A DNA stretch of 64,000 bases. It comes from Apostichopus japonicus. Its lineage: Eukaryota > Echinodermata > Holothuroidea > Aspidochirotida > Stichopodidae. Location of the stretch: the NCBI RefSeq assembly GCF_037975245.1, contig NC_092570.1:13590501-13654500 (forward strand), in the 5' to 3' direction. A program made the translations under genes and the position numbers. Positions 10,199 to 22,300 of this stretch are shown piece by piece. The notes under the pieces are model-generated. The model saw nothing but the letters and a program-made list of their open reading frames with translations, made no database searches and was not told the DNA's origin. The first letter of the stretch is position 1. Every line of letters begins with the position of its first letter.

Positions 10199-11365
10199 TA
10201 GTGTTTACACGGGTCCAAAAATCGGGAACCGGGTACCCGAGGGCCGTTACCCGTCGGGTATCCGGGTACCCGGAAAAAATTGTTTACCCTCGTGTATCAC
10301 GATTTTCAAGAAATTACATATTGGATGCTGTAATAAATGCATTATATTCTGTACTGACAATGTTTTCATGTTCAAATAGGTAGGTGTAAGATAAGGTATA
10401 AAACCTCCCTCAATAATTTTTATTTGCTTCTGTTTCTTTCATTCACTTGTTAATAAATTAATTATTTAATTATAATTAGCATTACTACTAACGTCGCACT
10501 GCCGCCGCTGCTTATGCTAGCTCGTGCACGTCTATTGGATCAAACATATAAATATCCAATTTAGCTCTTAGACAGTTTTGAATACTACTACTATCTATTA
10601 TGCAGGCCCAGGGTTCGCATTAGCCGCATTTGGAATAAACGATTAGTAAAAAGCCACTTGCGATTACTATTTTTTAGTTATCCGTCTATAATCCGTTAAC
10701 ATCGCGTAAAATTCCTTGTCAGCCTTTCCTTCTTTGAAATAAACGAATGAATAAATAATAATTTTTTCCACATGGTAGCCTAACACCACACTAAGTCAAT
10801 GAGAAATCTAGCTAAGCCTAACCATCTGTTTATTTGCTGGAGTTGTGACGCAGTTATAAGACATGTATCCATGGAATACTTTCGTTATTTCTGTTACGTT
10901 CGGCCACATGGTTGCCTAACACCACACTAAGTCTATGGGGGTAGTCTAGCCTAGCCATCTGTTTATTAGCTGAAATTGTGACGCAGTTATAAGATATCTA
11001 TGGAAAGCTTTCGTTAGTGCTGTTATCTTCGAACACATGGTAGCCTAAACAACACACTAAGTCAATGGGAAATCAGCCTAACCATCGGTTTGCAATTTTT
11101 TTTTTTTTAAAACACACTTTGCGTATGATTCGGGGAATAAATTGGGAACCGGGGAGTATCGCGTCGAGCTGGCCCCTTCGTTATTGCTGTTATCTTCGAC
11201 CACATTGTAGCCTAAAACCACACTAAGTCAATGGGAAATCTGCCTAACCGTCGGTTTGCCAAGTTTTTTTTTTTTAAATCACACTTTGCTTAGGATTCGG
11301 GTAATAAATTAGGAACCGGGTAGCATCACGTCGGGCGGGTACCCGGATAACCCGTGCAAACACTA
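10199..11365. mobile_element. Non-autonomous hAT transposon with TSD GTTTATAA, intronic
   Basis: Inverted termini TAGTGTTTACACGGGT (10199-10214) and ACCCGTGCAAACACTA (11350-11365) match at 15 of 16 positions. The perfect 8-bp duplication GTTTATAA flanks both sides (10191-10198 and 11366-11373) and fits the loose hAT target preference nTnnnnAn. GGGTACCCG palindromes crowd the subterminal regions, a known hAT style of transposase-binding array. The interior has no transposase but holds four imperfect tandem units. At 1,167 bp it is a deletion-type or MITE-type element resident in the death-domain gene's last intron. Confidence 0.88.
10769..11260. repeat. Internal tandem repeat of the hAT element, 4 copies of about 130-165 bp
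   Basis: CACATGGTAGCCTAAC-ACCACACTAAGTC or a close variant begins at about 10769, 10905, 11034 and 11200. Each copy is followed by ATGGGAAATC..CCTAACCATC, and between copies by TTTCGTTA-TGCTGTTATCTTCG. The third interval is longer because of a poly-T/AAACACACTTTGC insertion. It is non-coding and specific to this element. Confidence 0.75.
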
Positions 11366-12016
11366 GTTTATAACTATATAAAATACCCCTTTCTACTGTC
11401 TGAAGTGAATCGGATATTGTTACTTGGAAGCTGCAGCATCATATATTACACACAGAATGATCAATTGTTAGACTAGGCCTAACCGAAATACTGTTTCCAA
11501 CGACTATACAGATTGAAGTCGTTTAATGTCATAAAACCAATGGACTATGGTGCTGGACAGACTGTTTTATAGTGGCTGAATGAATGAATGCATTCATGAA
11601 GCCCAAGTCGATGAAACTGAGTTCAAATACATATTTATTTGAATCATAATTATACTAAATCATAGACAAGGAGATAGCTTAAACTGTACTGTTGGGAGAA
11701 AAGTCTTAACCAAAATTAACCTGAAATCCAGACAAAACAGTTGAAAGGACAAAAAACTGAACCTCAAAATCCCATAGCTATACCATTTTTTACTTCTTAA
11801 GTCTATATCCAAATTTTAATCGACAAACTATACAAATTATACTAAAAGAATTCAACATGCAATTAAAAAGGAATACATATAGGCTTTTGTAGACAAAGAG
11901 TGAGACATTTATGGGCTGTAAACAGCATGAGAAAGGAGTACACAGGGTTTATCAGCTAAGAGTACAGTGACTTTCTTCAAGTGCCTAGCCAGGGGTCGCC
12001 CACCCCCTGCCCCCCC

Positions 12017-12108
12017 AAAAAAAAATTAGAGAAAGAAAGAAGGAGAAAGAAAGAGAGAAAAGGAGAGTGAAAAAAAAGATAGGGAGAAGGAGAGAGAAAA
12101 AGGGGGAC
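12017..12108 (+). repeat. GA-rich purine tract
   Basis: About 90 bp made almost wholly of A and G (GAAAGAAAGAAGGAGAAAG-like units). It is simple low-complexity sequence inside the last intron. On the gene's strand it is a long pyrimidine tract, but it lies more than 2 kb from the next acceptor and so is unlikely to act in splicing here. Confidence 0.75.
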
Positions 12109-12347
12109 TGTAATCGGGAAAAGTTTGCGAACAATGTAGAGAGATCTCACACAAAGTTTCCGCAGTGTGGAAATTGGAATATCTCATTCCTATTTATAAT
12201 TGAATATAGATTTCATAAGCATATTAGATTATCGACATATCTAAACCTTTGTCCCCCAAACTTTGAAAAGCTATCTACGCCGGCAGCCTTCATAGAAAAG
12301 GAATGTAAACTACCAAATTGTTGGCCACAACAAGTGCTGGTACTCAC

Positions 12348-12699
12348 TTTTTTGTGACAGGCTTCTGTGAATGTTAGGGAAGTCCCTGGCATTGGCAAGA
12401 GCCCCTTGGGTGGTTGGAGTGGCAGGCAACTGAAGCCTTGTATCGCTGGCGGCACGGATAGAGGGGCTACTATGAATGTAACCGTTGTCAACAGCAAACT
12501 TTCTTGTTATTATCTGACTCTTGGTGGCAATTTCATACTGAAGTTTAACTGTAGCATACTCAGAAGAGGGAACTGTATCTAGCATACTATGAACTGTTCT
12601 GAGTATCTGCTGGTCCTGGTGAATGGAAGGATTCAATTGGGTAGCTGGTGAGGCACACACTTGACTGACCCCTGGTACTGACTCAGCAACTTGGGTGAC
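12348..12699 (-). CDS. Internal exon of the death-domain gene (Ser/Thr/Gln-rich linker)
   Basis: This 352-bp exon on the minus strand is bounded by an acceptor (TTTCACAAAACAG) and a near-consensus donor (AAAAAA|GTGAGTACC). It is open throughout in the required frame and encodes 117 residues plus one base. That base (A) joins AT from the next exon to make an Asn codon, so the phases fit exactly. The segment starts VTQVAESVPGVSQV and contains LRTVHSMLDTVP and SSPSIRAASDTRLQLPATPTTQ. It is rich in Ser, Thr, Gln and Pro and probably a mostly disordered linker N-terminal to the death domain. No family is recognised. Its length is almost identical to that of the exon before it, which may or may not reflect an old exon duplication. 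Confidence 0.68.
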
Positions 12700-15033
12700 C
12701 TGTTTTGTGAAACATGTCAAATAGATGTCATAATTACAAAATTGAGACAACACAATGTTTGTAGCTCTATTCAAAATCTCTTTAAAAACACTTTGTCAAA
12801 AAAAAAAAAGATGTCAAATTCGAATGATTTGTAAACATTGACAGCCTTCTATTCAAATGTTTATACAAGTTGGGGGGGGGGAGGAAGACATAGTGCACAT
12901 CAACACAGATAATTGATAAGTGAAGGCTTTATGGATACAGGGAATAAACTGGTATCTCAAAGTAAAATGCTACCTAAAATGGGCAAACTTGCTATACATT
13001 ATTGCTAAATTGTATAGCAGGTTTGTAGACAGAAACCATAGCACATTACAAGAAGCCCTATAAACTGCTACACAAGAATTAAACACTAACTTATTCCCTG
13101 CTGATAATGTCACCTGAAGATACCTTGCAAAGTGCAAATCTTTTAATGACCTAAAAAGAGGTAACAGGGCGGATAATGTCAAACCAGGCCTTTTGGCAAC
13201 TTTTATCGACTAAACTAACAGTTGACTGGTTCGTTAAATGACCGACTACTAATTTTCAGACATTTAATGCAATAACTCCCAGTTCCAAGGTGTGACACAG
13301 TTGATATTTTTGGACAAGTTGCAAATGGTATAGGGGAATATTTTCAAACTTAACGGTCATGTGATCCGAGGTCACCAAAGGTCAATTAACGTTAAAAAAC
13401 TAGTATTTTGGGGGGAGAAAATGGGCAAAGAAAAAAATGTTTGAATTTTTATAGTTTGATGCTATATTTACCTCTCACCGATCCAAAATATTAATAGGTT
13501 GACCCAAGGTGACCTTTGTGTGTTAAGTTATATGAGGTCAAAGTTAATCTTCAGACATTTAGTGTACTAATTCTCAGTGCCAAGGTGTTACATGGTTGAT
13601 ATTATGGGAGAAGTTGCAAATGGTATAGGGAAATATTTTCAAACTTAACGGTCATGTGATCCGAGGTCACCAAAGGTCAATTAACGATATAAAACTAGTA
13701 TTTTTGCGATAACTTGAGAACAAATTGTCCGTTAGGGTTGGGAGTTGCTTCAATGTAATCCAATTGTCGACCCGCATCTGGGTGACCCTTGACCTCAATT
13801 TGACCTCTGGTGACCTTTGTGTTTTGGGGATTTTTACAGTTTTGTTGCTATTTTCAGATGTTAAAGGTACCTTCTGATCATAAATGTCAATGGGATGAGC
13901 CCCGTGTGACCTTCGTGTGCGAAGTTATACGAGGTCAAAGTTAATTTTCAGACATTTAGTGTACTTACTCCCAGTGCCAAGGTGTTACATGCTTGATATT
14001 TTTGGACAAGTTGCAAATGGTATAGGGGAATATTTTCAAACTTAACGGTCATGTGATCCGAGGTCACCAAAGGTCAATAAATGATAAAAAACTAGTATTT
14101 TTGCGATAACTTGAGAACGAATTGTCCGTTAGGGTTGGGAGTTGCTTCAATGTAATCCAATTGCCGACCCGCATCTGTGTGACCCTTGACCTCAATTTGA
14201 CCTCTGGTGACCTTTTCGTGTTTTGGGGATTTTCACACTTTCGATGCTATTTTCAGATGTTGAAGGTACCTTCTGATCATAAATGTCAATAGGTTGACCC
14301 CCAGATGACATTGTGTGTGAAGTTATACAAGGTCAAAGTTAATTTTCAGATATTTAATGCAATATCTCCCTGTGCCAAGGATGACATTTTTGGACAAGTT
14401 GCAAATGGTATAGGGAATATTTTCAAACTTAGCAGTCATGTGATCCAAGGTCACCAAAGGTCAGCTAATGTTAAAAAACTAGTTTTTTGGGGGGAGAAAA
14501 TGGGCAAAGAAAAAATGTTTGAATTTTTACAGTTTTGATGCTCTATTTAGGTCTCACCTATCAAAAATGTCAATTGGTTGACCTCCGGGTGATATTTGTG
14601 TGTGAAGTTATGTATACAAGTTCAAAGTTAATTTTTAGACATTTAATGCATTTAAATCCCAATGCCAAGGTGTGACACGGTTGATATTTTGGGACAAGTT
14701 GTGAATGGGCTGGTGGAACATTTTCAAACTTAAAGGTCATGTCATCTGAGGTTACCAATGTTATCATATCTGTTGACTCGCTTGTAGGTGACCTTATATT
14801 TCTTACATTTTCGACGCCATATTTAGATCTCAAAAGTGCCGTTTGAACAAAAATCTGATCACATTTTGTGATCACAAAAGTGTTGGCTATAGTGTTGGTT
14901 ACTTTATGGGTACATGTAGGACCACAATTACTTGGACTATTTGAGCCCAATCTTGCTTGATAATATTATGTGTATTGTCATATACCCCAAGCAAGGAACC
15001 ACAGTGCCCTTGGGCTCTTGTTTGTATACTCAC
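12700..15033 (-). other. Intron between exons 1 and 2 of the visible death-domain gene
   Basis: This 2,334-bp interval starts with GTGAGTATAC and ends with AAAACAG on the minus strand, in phase 0. About two thirds of it is the inverted TGACCT-rich repeat tract (13,236-14,820). A poly-G run lies near 12872. No other exon was recognised. Confidence 0.65.
13236..14820 (-). repeat. AGGTCA-rich repeat tract, inverse of the 5.4-6.6 kb family
   Basis: The sequence is the reverse-complement family of the 5406-6590 repeat. Five copies of (T)GATATTTTTGGACAAGTTGCAAATGG or close variants begin near 13301, 13589, 13988, 14378 and 14667, spaced 288, 399, 390 and 289 bp. Four perfect AGGTCACCAAAGGTCA motifs occur at 13369-13384, 13664-13679, 14061-14076 and 14448-14463. 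The tract is inside an intron of the death-domain gene. Confidence 0.75.
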
Positions 15034-15384
15034 TGAGCTGATCAACCCTGAATGGACATAGGTCGGTGCAGTACAACCTTTGGGTTGGCCACACGCGATA
15101 CTGTTCTGTCCCAAAGAAACTTGGTGCGATGTGCTGCATTGGTAGGTGACTTGTACACTATCTGTCCAGTTTGACAACAGCGGTTGGAGGTCACGCTTAA
15201 ACGATTGCACTGTTGAGGTTGTGCCCCTAGTAGCGCCATGTTGTATACTACCCAAATCTCGGGGGTTATACACCCCTGTCGAGGTCACCACTGGTCTAGC
15301 ACAACCAGGCCAGTGTGACTTCGGTCTTGCTCCCTCAGAAACATGAGATTGGGTATCCGTATGCACACTTTTCCGACCTTGAAT
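15034..15384 (-). CDS. Upstream visible exon of the death-domain gene
   Basis: This 351-bp exon on the minus strand follows a very strong acceptor: a CCCCCTTCTTCCCTC-type tract ending CAACAG. It ends at CTCA|GTGAGTATAC. It is open in one frame and encodes exactly 117 residues in phase 0 at both ends, so it joins in frame to the 12,699-12,348 exon. The peptide begins IQGRKSVHTDTQSH and is rich in Ser, Thr, Gln and Gly, with WPGCARPVVTSTGVYNPRD and a KRDLQPLLSNW patch. No known domain is recognised. Because it opens with a splice acceptor rather than a start codon, at least one more upstream exon must exist, and none is visible in the 500 bp before the satellite array. It could also be a non-coding open stretch, but the matching splice phases argue against that. 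Confidence 0.65.
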
Positions 15385-15885
15385 CTGTTGATTCACAAGA
15401 GGGAAGAAGGGGGGGGGGTCGGGGATAATCAAAGGTATCGAAAATAGGCACATCTAATCGCAGTTTAATGGATGAATTTTGGTACAAAAAGTTGGATATG
15501 TGAAGGAAAATCGTAGGATTTTTGTGGCCTTAAATGACATATTGACAAATATACATTACCAAACTTGACAAATTTGGTATTAAATGTCACCCAAGGGTTC
15601 TCCTTTTGTAAATGCAGAGTTAAAAGAACTTTTCGGAGTTGAGTTATTAGAATTTACAGAACACTGAATTAACATTTAAGACTTCACTGTGGAGCCTACA
15701 ATGACGATGTCATTATCTCTGTAATATTCTTAAAGAAGCATTCCAGATTTCTATCATATTTTAAAAGTGAATGTATTGAAATTGCTGTAGCTGTAAGAAT
15801 ATTACTAACACTTAATTTTGTTTTTTATTCTACAGTAAGTGCTTGGTTAATAGCATACCAAGACTAAAATTCTGCCTATAAAGTA
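15385..15885. other. Unique sequence between the death-domain gene and the satellite array
   Basis: This is about 500 bp of AT-rich DNA on the 5' side of the first visible exon. It contains the pyrimidine tract of that exon's acceptor. I find no minus-strand donor (ACTTAC or ACTCAC on the plus strand) that would end an upstream exon here. No promoter can be supported. Confidence 0.5.
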
Positions 15886-15930
15886 TAATCTGCTATTTGC
15901 ATTAGGCCTAACTTTATACACTGCTCTGAT
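15886..15930. repeat. Left boundary monomer of the satellite
   Basis: The first recognisable unit starts at AATCTGCTATTTGCAT and contains TTATACACTG in place of TTATGCACTG. The preceding TAAAATTCTGCCTATAAAGT bears only faint similarity. The second and later units are already near consensus, so the array does not fade gradually into flanking DNA. Confidence 0.75.
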
Positions 15931-18499
15931 TCAAAATCTGCTATTTGCATTAGGCCTAACTTTATCATTTATGCACTGCTCTGATTCAAAATCTGCTTGT
16001 TGCATTAGGCCTAACTTTATGCACTGCTCTGATTCAAAATCTGCTATTTGCATTATTCCTAACTTTATGCACTGCTCTTATTCAAAATCTGCTTTTTGCA
16101 TTAGGCCTAACTTTATGCACTGCTCTTATTCAAAATCTGTTATTTGCATTATTCCTAACTTTATGCACTGCTCTGATTCAAAATCTGCTTTGTGCATTAA
16201 GCCTAACTTAATGCCCTGCTCTGATTCAAAATCTGCTATTTGCATTAGGCCTATAACTTTATCATTTATGCACTGCTCTGATTCAAAATCTGCTATTTGC
16301 ATTAGGCCTAACTTTATCATTTATGCACTGCTCTTATTCAAAATCTGCTATTTGCAGTAGGCCTACAGTAACTTTATGCACTGCTCTGATTCAAAATCTG
16401 ATATTTGCATTAGGCCTAACTTTATGCACTGCTCAAGAATATTCAAAATCTGCTCTTTGCATTAGGCCTAACTTTATGCACTGCTCTTATTCAAAACCTG
16501 ATATTTGCATTAGGCCTATAACTTTATGCACTGCTCTGATTCAAAATCTGATATTTGCATAAGGCCTCACTTTATGCACTGCTCTTATTCAAAATCTGCT
16601 ATTTGCATTAGGCCTAACTTTATGCACTGCTCTGATTCAAAATCTGCTATTTGCATTAGGCCTAACTTTATGCACTGCTCTTATTCAAAATCTGCTATTT
16701 GCATTAGGCCTAACTTTATGCACTGCTCTTATTCAAAATCTGCTATTTGCATTGGGCCTAACTTTATGCACTGCTCTTATTCAAAATCTGCTATTTACAT
16801 TAGGCCTCACTTTATGCACTGCTCTGATTCAAAATGTGCTTGTTGCATTAGGCCTTACTTTATGCACTGCTCTGATTCAAAATCTGCTATTTGCATTAGG
16901 CCTAACTTAATGCACTGCTCTGATTCAAAATCTGCTATTTGCATTAGGCCTAACTTTATGCACTGCTCTGATTCAAAATCTGCTTTTTGCATTAGGCCTA
17001 TAACTTTATGCACTGCTCTTATTCAAAATCTGCTATTTGCATTATTCCTAACTTTATGCACTGCTCTTATTCAAAATCTCCATTTTGCATTGGGCCTAAC
17101 TTTATGCACTGCTCTGATTCAAAATCTGCTTTTTGCATTGGGCCTAACTTTATGCACTGCTCTGATTCAAAATTTGCTATTTGTATAAGGCCTAACTTTA
17201 TGCACTGGTCTTATTCAAAATTTGCTTTTTGCATTGGGCCTAACTTTATGCACTGCTCTGATTCAAAATCTGATATTTGCATAAGGCCTACCTTTATGCA
17301 CTGCTCTTATTCAAAATTTGCTTTTTGCATTGGGCCTAACTTTATGCACTGCTCTGATTCAAAATCTGCTATTTGTATAAGGCCTAACTTTATGCACTGC
17401 TCTTATTCAAAATTTGCTTTTTACATTGGGACTAACTTTATGCACTGCTCTGATTCAAAATCTGCTATTTGCATATGGCCTAACTTTATGCACTGCTCTG
17501 ATTCAAAATCTGCTTTTTGCATTAGGCCTAACTTTATGCACTGCTCTGATTCAAAATCAGCTATTTGCATTAGGCCTATAACTTTATGCACTGCTCTGAT
17601 TCAAAATCTGCTATTTGTATAAGGCCTACCTTTATGCACTGCTCTGATTCAAAATCTGCTATTTGCATTAGGCCTAACTTTATCATTATGCACTGCTCTT
17701 ATTCAAAATCTGCTATTTGCATTAGGCCTATAACTTTATGCACTGCTCTGATTCAAAATCTGCTATTTACAGTAGGCCTAACTTTATGCACTGCTCTTAT
17801 TCAAAATCTGCTATTTCCATTATTCCTAACTTTATGCACTGCTCTTATTCAAAATCTGCTTTTTGCATTAGGCCTAACTTTATGCACTGCTCTTATTCAA
17901 AATCTGCTTTTTACATTAGGCCTAACTTTATGCACTGCTCTGATTCAAAATCTGCTTTTTGCATTAAGCCTAACTTTATGCACTGCTCTTATTCAAAATC
18001 TGCTATTTCCATTATTCCTAACTTTATGCACTGCTCTTATTCAAAATCTGCTTTTTGCATTAGGCCTAACTTTATGCACTGCTCTGATTCAAAATCTGAT
18101 ATTTGCTTTAGGCCTAACTTTATGCACTGCTCAAGATTATTCAAAATCTGCTTTTTGCATTAGGCCTAACTTTATGCACTGCTCTTATTCAAAATCTGCT
18201 TTTTGCATTGGGCCTAACTTTATGCACTGCTCTGATTCAAAATCTGCTTCTTGCATTGGGCCTAACTTTATGCACTGCTCTGATTCAAAATCTGCTATTT
18301 GTATAAGGCCTAACTTTATGCACTGCTCTGATTCAAAATCTGCTATTTGCATTAGGCCTAACTTTATGCACTGCTCTTATTCAAAATCTGCTATTTGCAT
18401 TGGGCCTATAACTTTATGCAATGCTCTGATTCAAAATCTGCTATTTGTATAAGGCCTAACTTTATGCACTGCTCTTATTCAAATTTTGCTATTTGCATT

Positions 18500-19092
18500 A
18501 GGCCTAACTTTATCATTTATGCACTGCTCTTATTCAAAATCTGCTATTTGCATTGGGCCTATAACTTTATGCAATGCTCTGATTCAAAATCTGCTATTTA
18601 CAGTTGGCCTAACTTTATGCACTGCTCTTATTCAAATTTTGCTATTTGCATTAGGCCTAACTTTATGCACTGCTCTGATTCAAAATATGCTATTTGCATT
18701 AGGCCTATAACTTTATGCACTGCTCTTATTCAAAATCTGCATTTTGCATTAGACCTAACTTTATGCACTGCTCTTATTCAAAATCTGCTTTTTGCATTGG
18801 GCCTAACTTTATGCACTGCTCTGATTCAAAATCTGCTTTTTGCATTGGTCCTAACTTTATGCACTGCTCTGATTCAAAATCTGCTATTTGTATAAGGCCT
18901 AACTTTATGCACTGCTCTGATTCAAAATCTGCTTTTTGTATTGGGCCTAACTTTATGCACTGCTCTTATTCAAAATTTGTTTTTTGCATTGGGCCTAACT
19001 TTATGCACTGCTCTGATTCAAAATCTGATATTTGCTTTAGGCTTAACTTTATGCACTGCTCAAGATTATTCAAAATCTGCTTCTTGCATTAG
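18500..19092. repeat. Duplicated array block, offset 929 bp
   Basis: This stretch reappears 929 bp downstream (about 19,429-20,021) with the same order of rare variants: the ATCATTTATGC unit, CAATGCTCTG, TATTTACAGTTGG, AAAATATGC, CATTAGACC, CATTGGTCC, TTGTTTTTTG and the GCTCAAGATTATTC unit. The order of unusual units cannot be chance, so this is a direct segmental duplication. Confidence 0.85.
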
Positions 19093-19329
19093 GCCTAACT
19101 TTATGCACTGCTCTTATTCAAAATCTGCTTCTTGCATTAGGCCTAACTTTATGCACTGCTCTTATTCAAAATCTGCTATTTGCATTAGACCTATAACTTT
19201 ATGCACTGCTCTTATTCAAAATCTGCTTTTTGCATTGGGCCTAACTTTATGCACTGCTCTGATTCAAAATCTGCTTTTTGCATTGGGCCTAACTTTATGC
19301 ACTGCTCTGAATCAAAATCTGCTATTTGT

Positions 19330-22300
19330 ATAAGGCCTAACTTTATGCACTGCTCTTATTCAAATTTTGCTTTTTGCATTAGGCCTAACTTTATGCACTG
19401 CTCTGATTCAAAATCTGCTATTTGCATTAGGCCTAACTTTATCATTTATGCACTGCTCTTATTCAAAATCTGCTATTTGCATTGGGCCTATAACTTTATG
19501 CAATGCTCTGATTCAAAATCTGCTATTTACAGTTGGCCTAACTTTATGCACTGCTCTTATTCAAATTTTGCTATTTGCTTTAGGCCTAACTTTATGCACT
19601 GCTCTGATTCAAAATATGCTATTTGCATTAGGCCTATAACTTTATGCACTGCTCTTATTCAAAATCTGCATTTTGCATTAGACCTAACTTTATGCACTGC
19701 TCTTATTCAAAATCTGCTTTTTGCATTGGGCCTAACTTTATGCACTGCTCTGATTCAAAATCTGCTTTTTGCATTGGTCCTAACTTTATGCACTGCTCTG
19801 ATTCAAAATCTGCTATTTGTATAAGGCCTAACTTTATGCACTGCTCTGATTCAAAATCTGCTTTTTGTATTGGGCCTAACTTTATGCACTGCTCTTATTC
19901 AAAATTTGTTTTTTGCATTGGGCCTAACTTTATGCACTGCTCTGATTCAAAATCTGATATTTGCTTTAGGCTTAACTTTATGCACTGCTCAAGATTATTC
20001 AAAATCTGCTTCTTGCATTAGGCCTAACTTTATGCACTGCTCTTATTCAAAATCTGCTATTTGCATTAGGCCTATAACTTAATGCACTGCTCTTATTCAA
20101 AATCTTCTATTTGCATTAGGCCTAACTTTATGCACTGCTCTGATTCAAAATCTGCTATTTGCATAAGGCCTACCTTTATGCACTGCTCTGATTCAAAATC
20201 TGCTATTTGCATTAGGCCTAACTTTATCATTTATGCACTGCTCTGATTCAAAATCTGCTTTTTGCATTAGGCCTAACTTTATGCACTGCTCTGATTCAAA
20301 ATCTGCTTTTTGCATTAGGCCTAACTTTATGCACTGCTCTGATTCAAAATCTGCTATTTGCATTAGGCCTATAACTTTATGCACTGCTCTGATTCAAAAT
20401 CTGCTATTTGCATAAGGCCTACCTTTATGCACTGCTCTGATTCAAAATCTGCTATTTGCATTAGGCCTAACTTTATCATTTATGCACTGCTCTTATTCAA
20501 AATCTGCTATTTGCAGTAGGCCTAGCTTTATGCACTGCTCTGATTCAAAATCTGATATTTGCATTAGGCCTAACTTTATGCACTGCTCTTATTCAAAATC
20601 TGCTATTTGCATTAGGCCTATAACTTTATGCACTGCTCTGATTCAAAATCTGCTATTTGCATTAGGCCTATAACTTTATGCACTGCTCTGATTCAAAATC
20701 TGCTATTTGCATAAGGCCTACCTTTATGCACTGCTCTGATTCAAAATATGCTATTTGCATTAGGCCTAACTTTATCTTTTATGCACTGCTCTTATTCAAA
20801 ATCTACTTTGTGCATTAGGCCTATAACTTTATGCAATGCTCTGATTCAAAATCTGCTATTTGCATAAGGCCTAACTTTATGCACTGCTCTTATTCAAATT
20901 TTGCTATTTGCATTAGGCCTAACTTTATGCACTGCTCTGATTCAAAATCTGCTATTTGCATTAGGCCTAACTTTATGCACTGCTCTGATTCAAAATCTGC
21001 TTTTCGCATTAGGCCTATAACTTTATGCAATGCTCTGATTCAAAATCTGCTATTTGCATAAGGCCTAACTTTATGCACTGCTCTTATTCAAAATCTGCTA
21101 TTTGCATTAGGCCTAACTTTATGCACTGCTCTGATTCAAAATCTGCTATTTGCATTAGGCCTAACTTTATGCACTGCTCTGATTCAAAATCTGCTTTTCG
21201 CATTAGGCCTAACTTTATGCACTGCTCTTATTCAAAATCTGCTACTTGCATTATTCCTAACTTTATGCACTGCTCTTATTCAAAATCTGCTATTTGCATT
21301 GGGCCTAACTTTATGCACTGCTCTTATTCAAAATCTGCTTTTTGCATTGGGCCTAACTTTATGCACTGCTCTTATTCAAAATCTGCTATTTGTATAAGGC
21401 CTAACTTTATGCACTGCTCTTATTCAAAATTTGCTTTTTGCTTTGGGCCTAACTTTATGCACTGCTCTGATTCAAAATCTGCTTTTTGCATTTGGCCTAA
21501 CTTTATGCACTGTTCTGATTCAAAATTTGCTTTTTGCATTGGGACTAACTTTATGCACTGCTCTTATTCAAAATTTGCTTTTTGCAATAGGCCTTACTTT
21601 ATGCACTGCTCTGATTCAAAATCTGCTTTGTGCATTAAGCCTAACTGTATGCACTGCTCTGATTCAAAATCTGCTTTTGCATTAGGCCTAACTTGAGGCA
21701 CTGCTCTTATTCAAAATTTGCTTTTTGCAATAGGCCTTACTTTATGCACTGCTCTGATTCAAAATCTGCTTTGTGCATTAAGCCTAACTGTATGCACTGC
21801 TCTGATTCAAAATCTGCTTTTGCATTAGGCCTAACTTTATGCACTGCTCTTATTCAAAATCTGCTTTTTGCATTAGGCCTAACTTTATGCACTGCTCTTA
21901 TTCAAATTCTGCTTTTTGCATTAGGCCTTACTTTATCATTTATGCACTGCTCTGATTCAAAATCTTCTATTTGCATTAGGCCTAACTTTATGCACTGCTC
22001 TTATTCAAAATCTGCTATTTGCATTAGGCCTATAACTTTATGCACTGCTCTGATTCAAAATCTGCTATTTGCATTAGGCCTATAACTTTATGCACTGCTC
22101 TGATTCAAAATCTGCTATTTGCATAAGGCCTACCTTTATGCACTGCTCTGATTCAAAATATGCTATTTGCATTAGGCCTAACTTTATCTTTTATGCACTG
22201 CTCTTATTCAAAATCTACTTTGTGCATTAGGCCTATAACTTTATGCAATGCTCTGATTCAAAATCTGCTATTTGCATAAGGCCTAACTTTATGCACTGCT

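Larger units (their letters stand above)
9625..12347 (-). other. Intron between exons 2 and 3 of the visible death-domain gene
   Basis: This 2,723-bp interval starts on the minus strand with GTGAGTACC and ends with CACACAG. It contains a poly-C tract (about 9890-9906), a complete non-autonomous hAT element (10199-11365), AT-rich unique sequence and a GA-rich tract (about 12017-12108). I found no additional exon in it, but a short skipped exon cannot be excluded. Confidence 0.7.

Noticed and set aside
10173-10383. Overlapping plus-strand open frames of 68 and 104 codons at the hAT left end
   Set aside because: They run across the transposon terminus and its GGGTACCCG palindromes and show no transposase similarity.
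15146-15346. Plus-strand open frame opposite the first visible death-domain-gene exon
   Set aside because: It is an antisense shadow; the minus strand has matching splice sites and phase while this frame has none.
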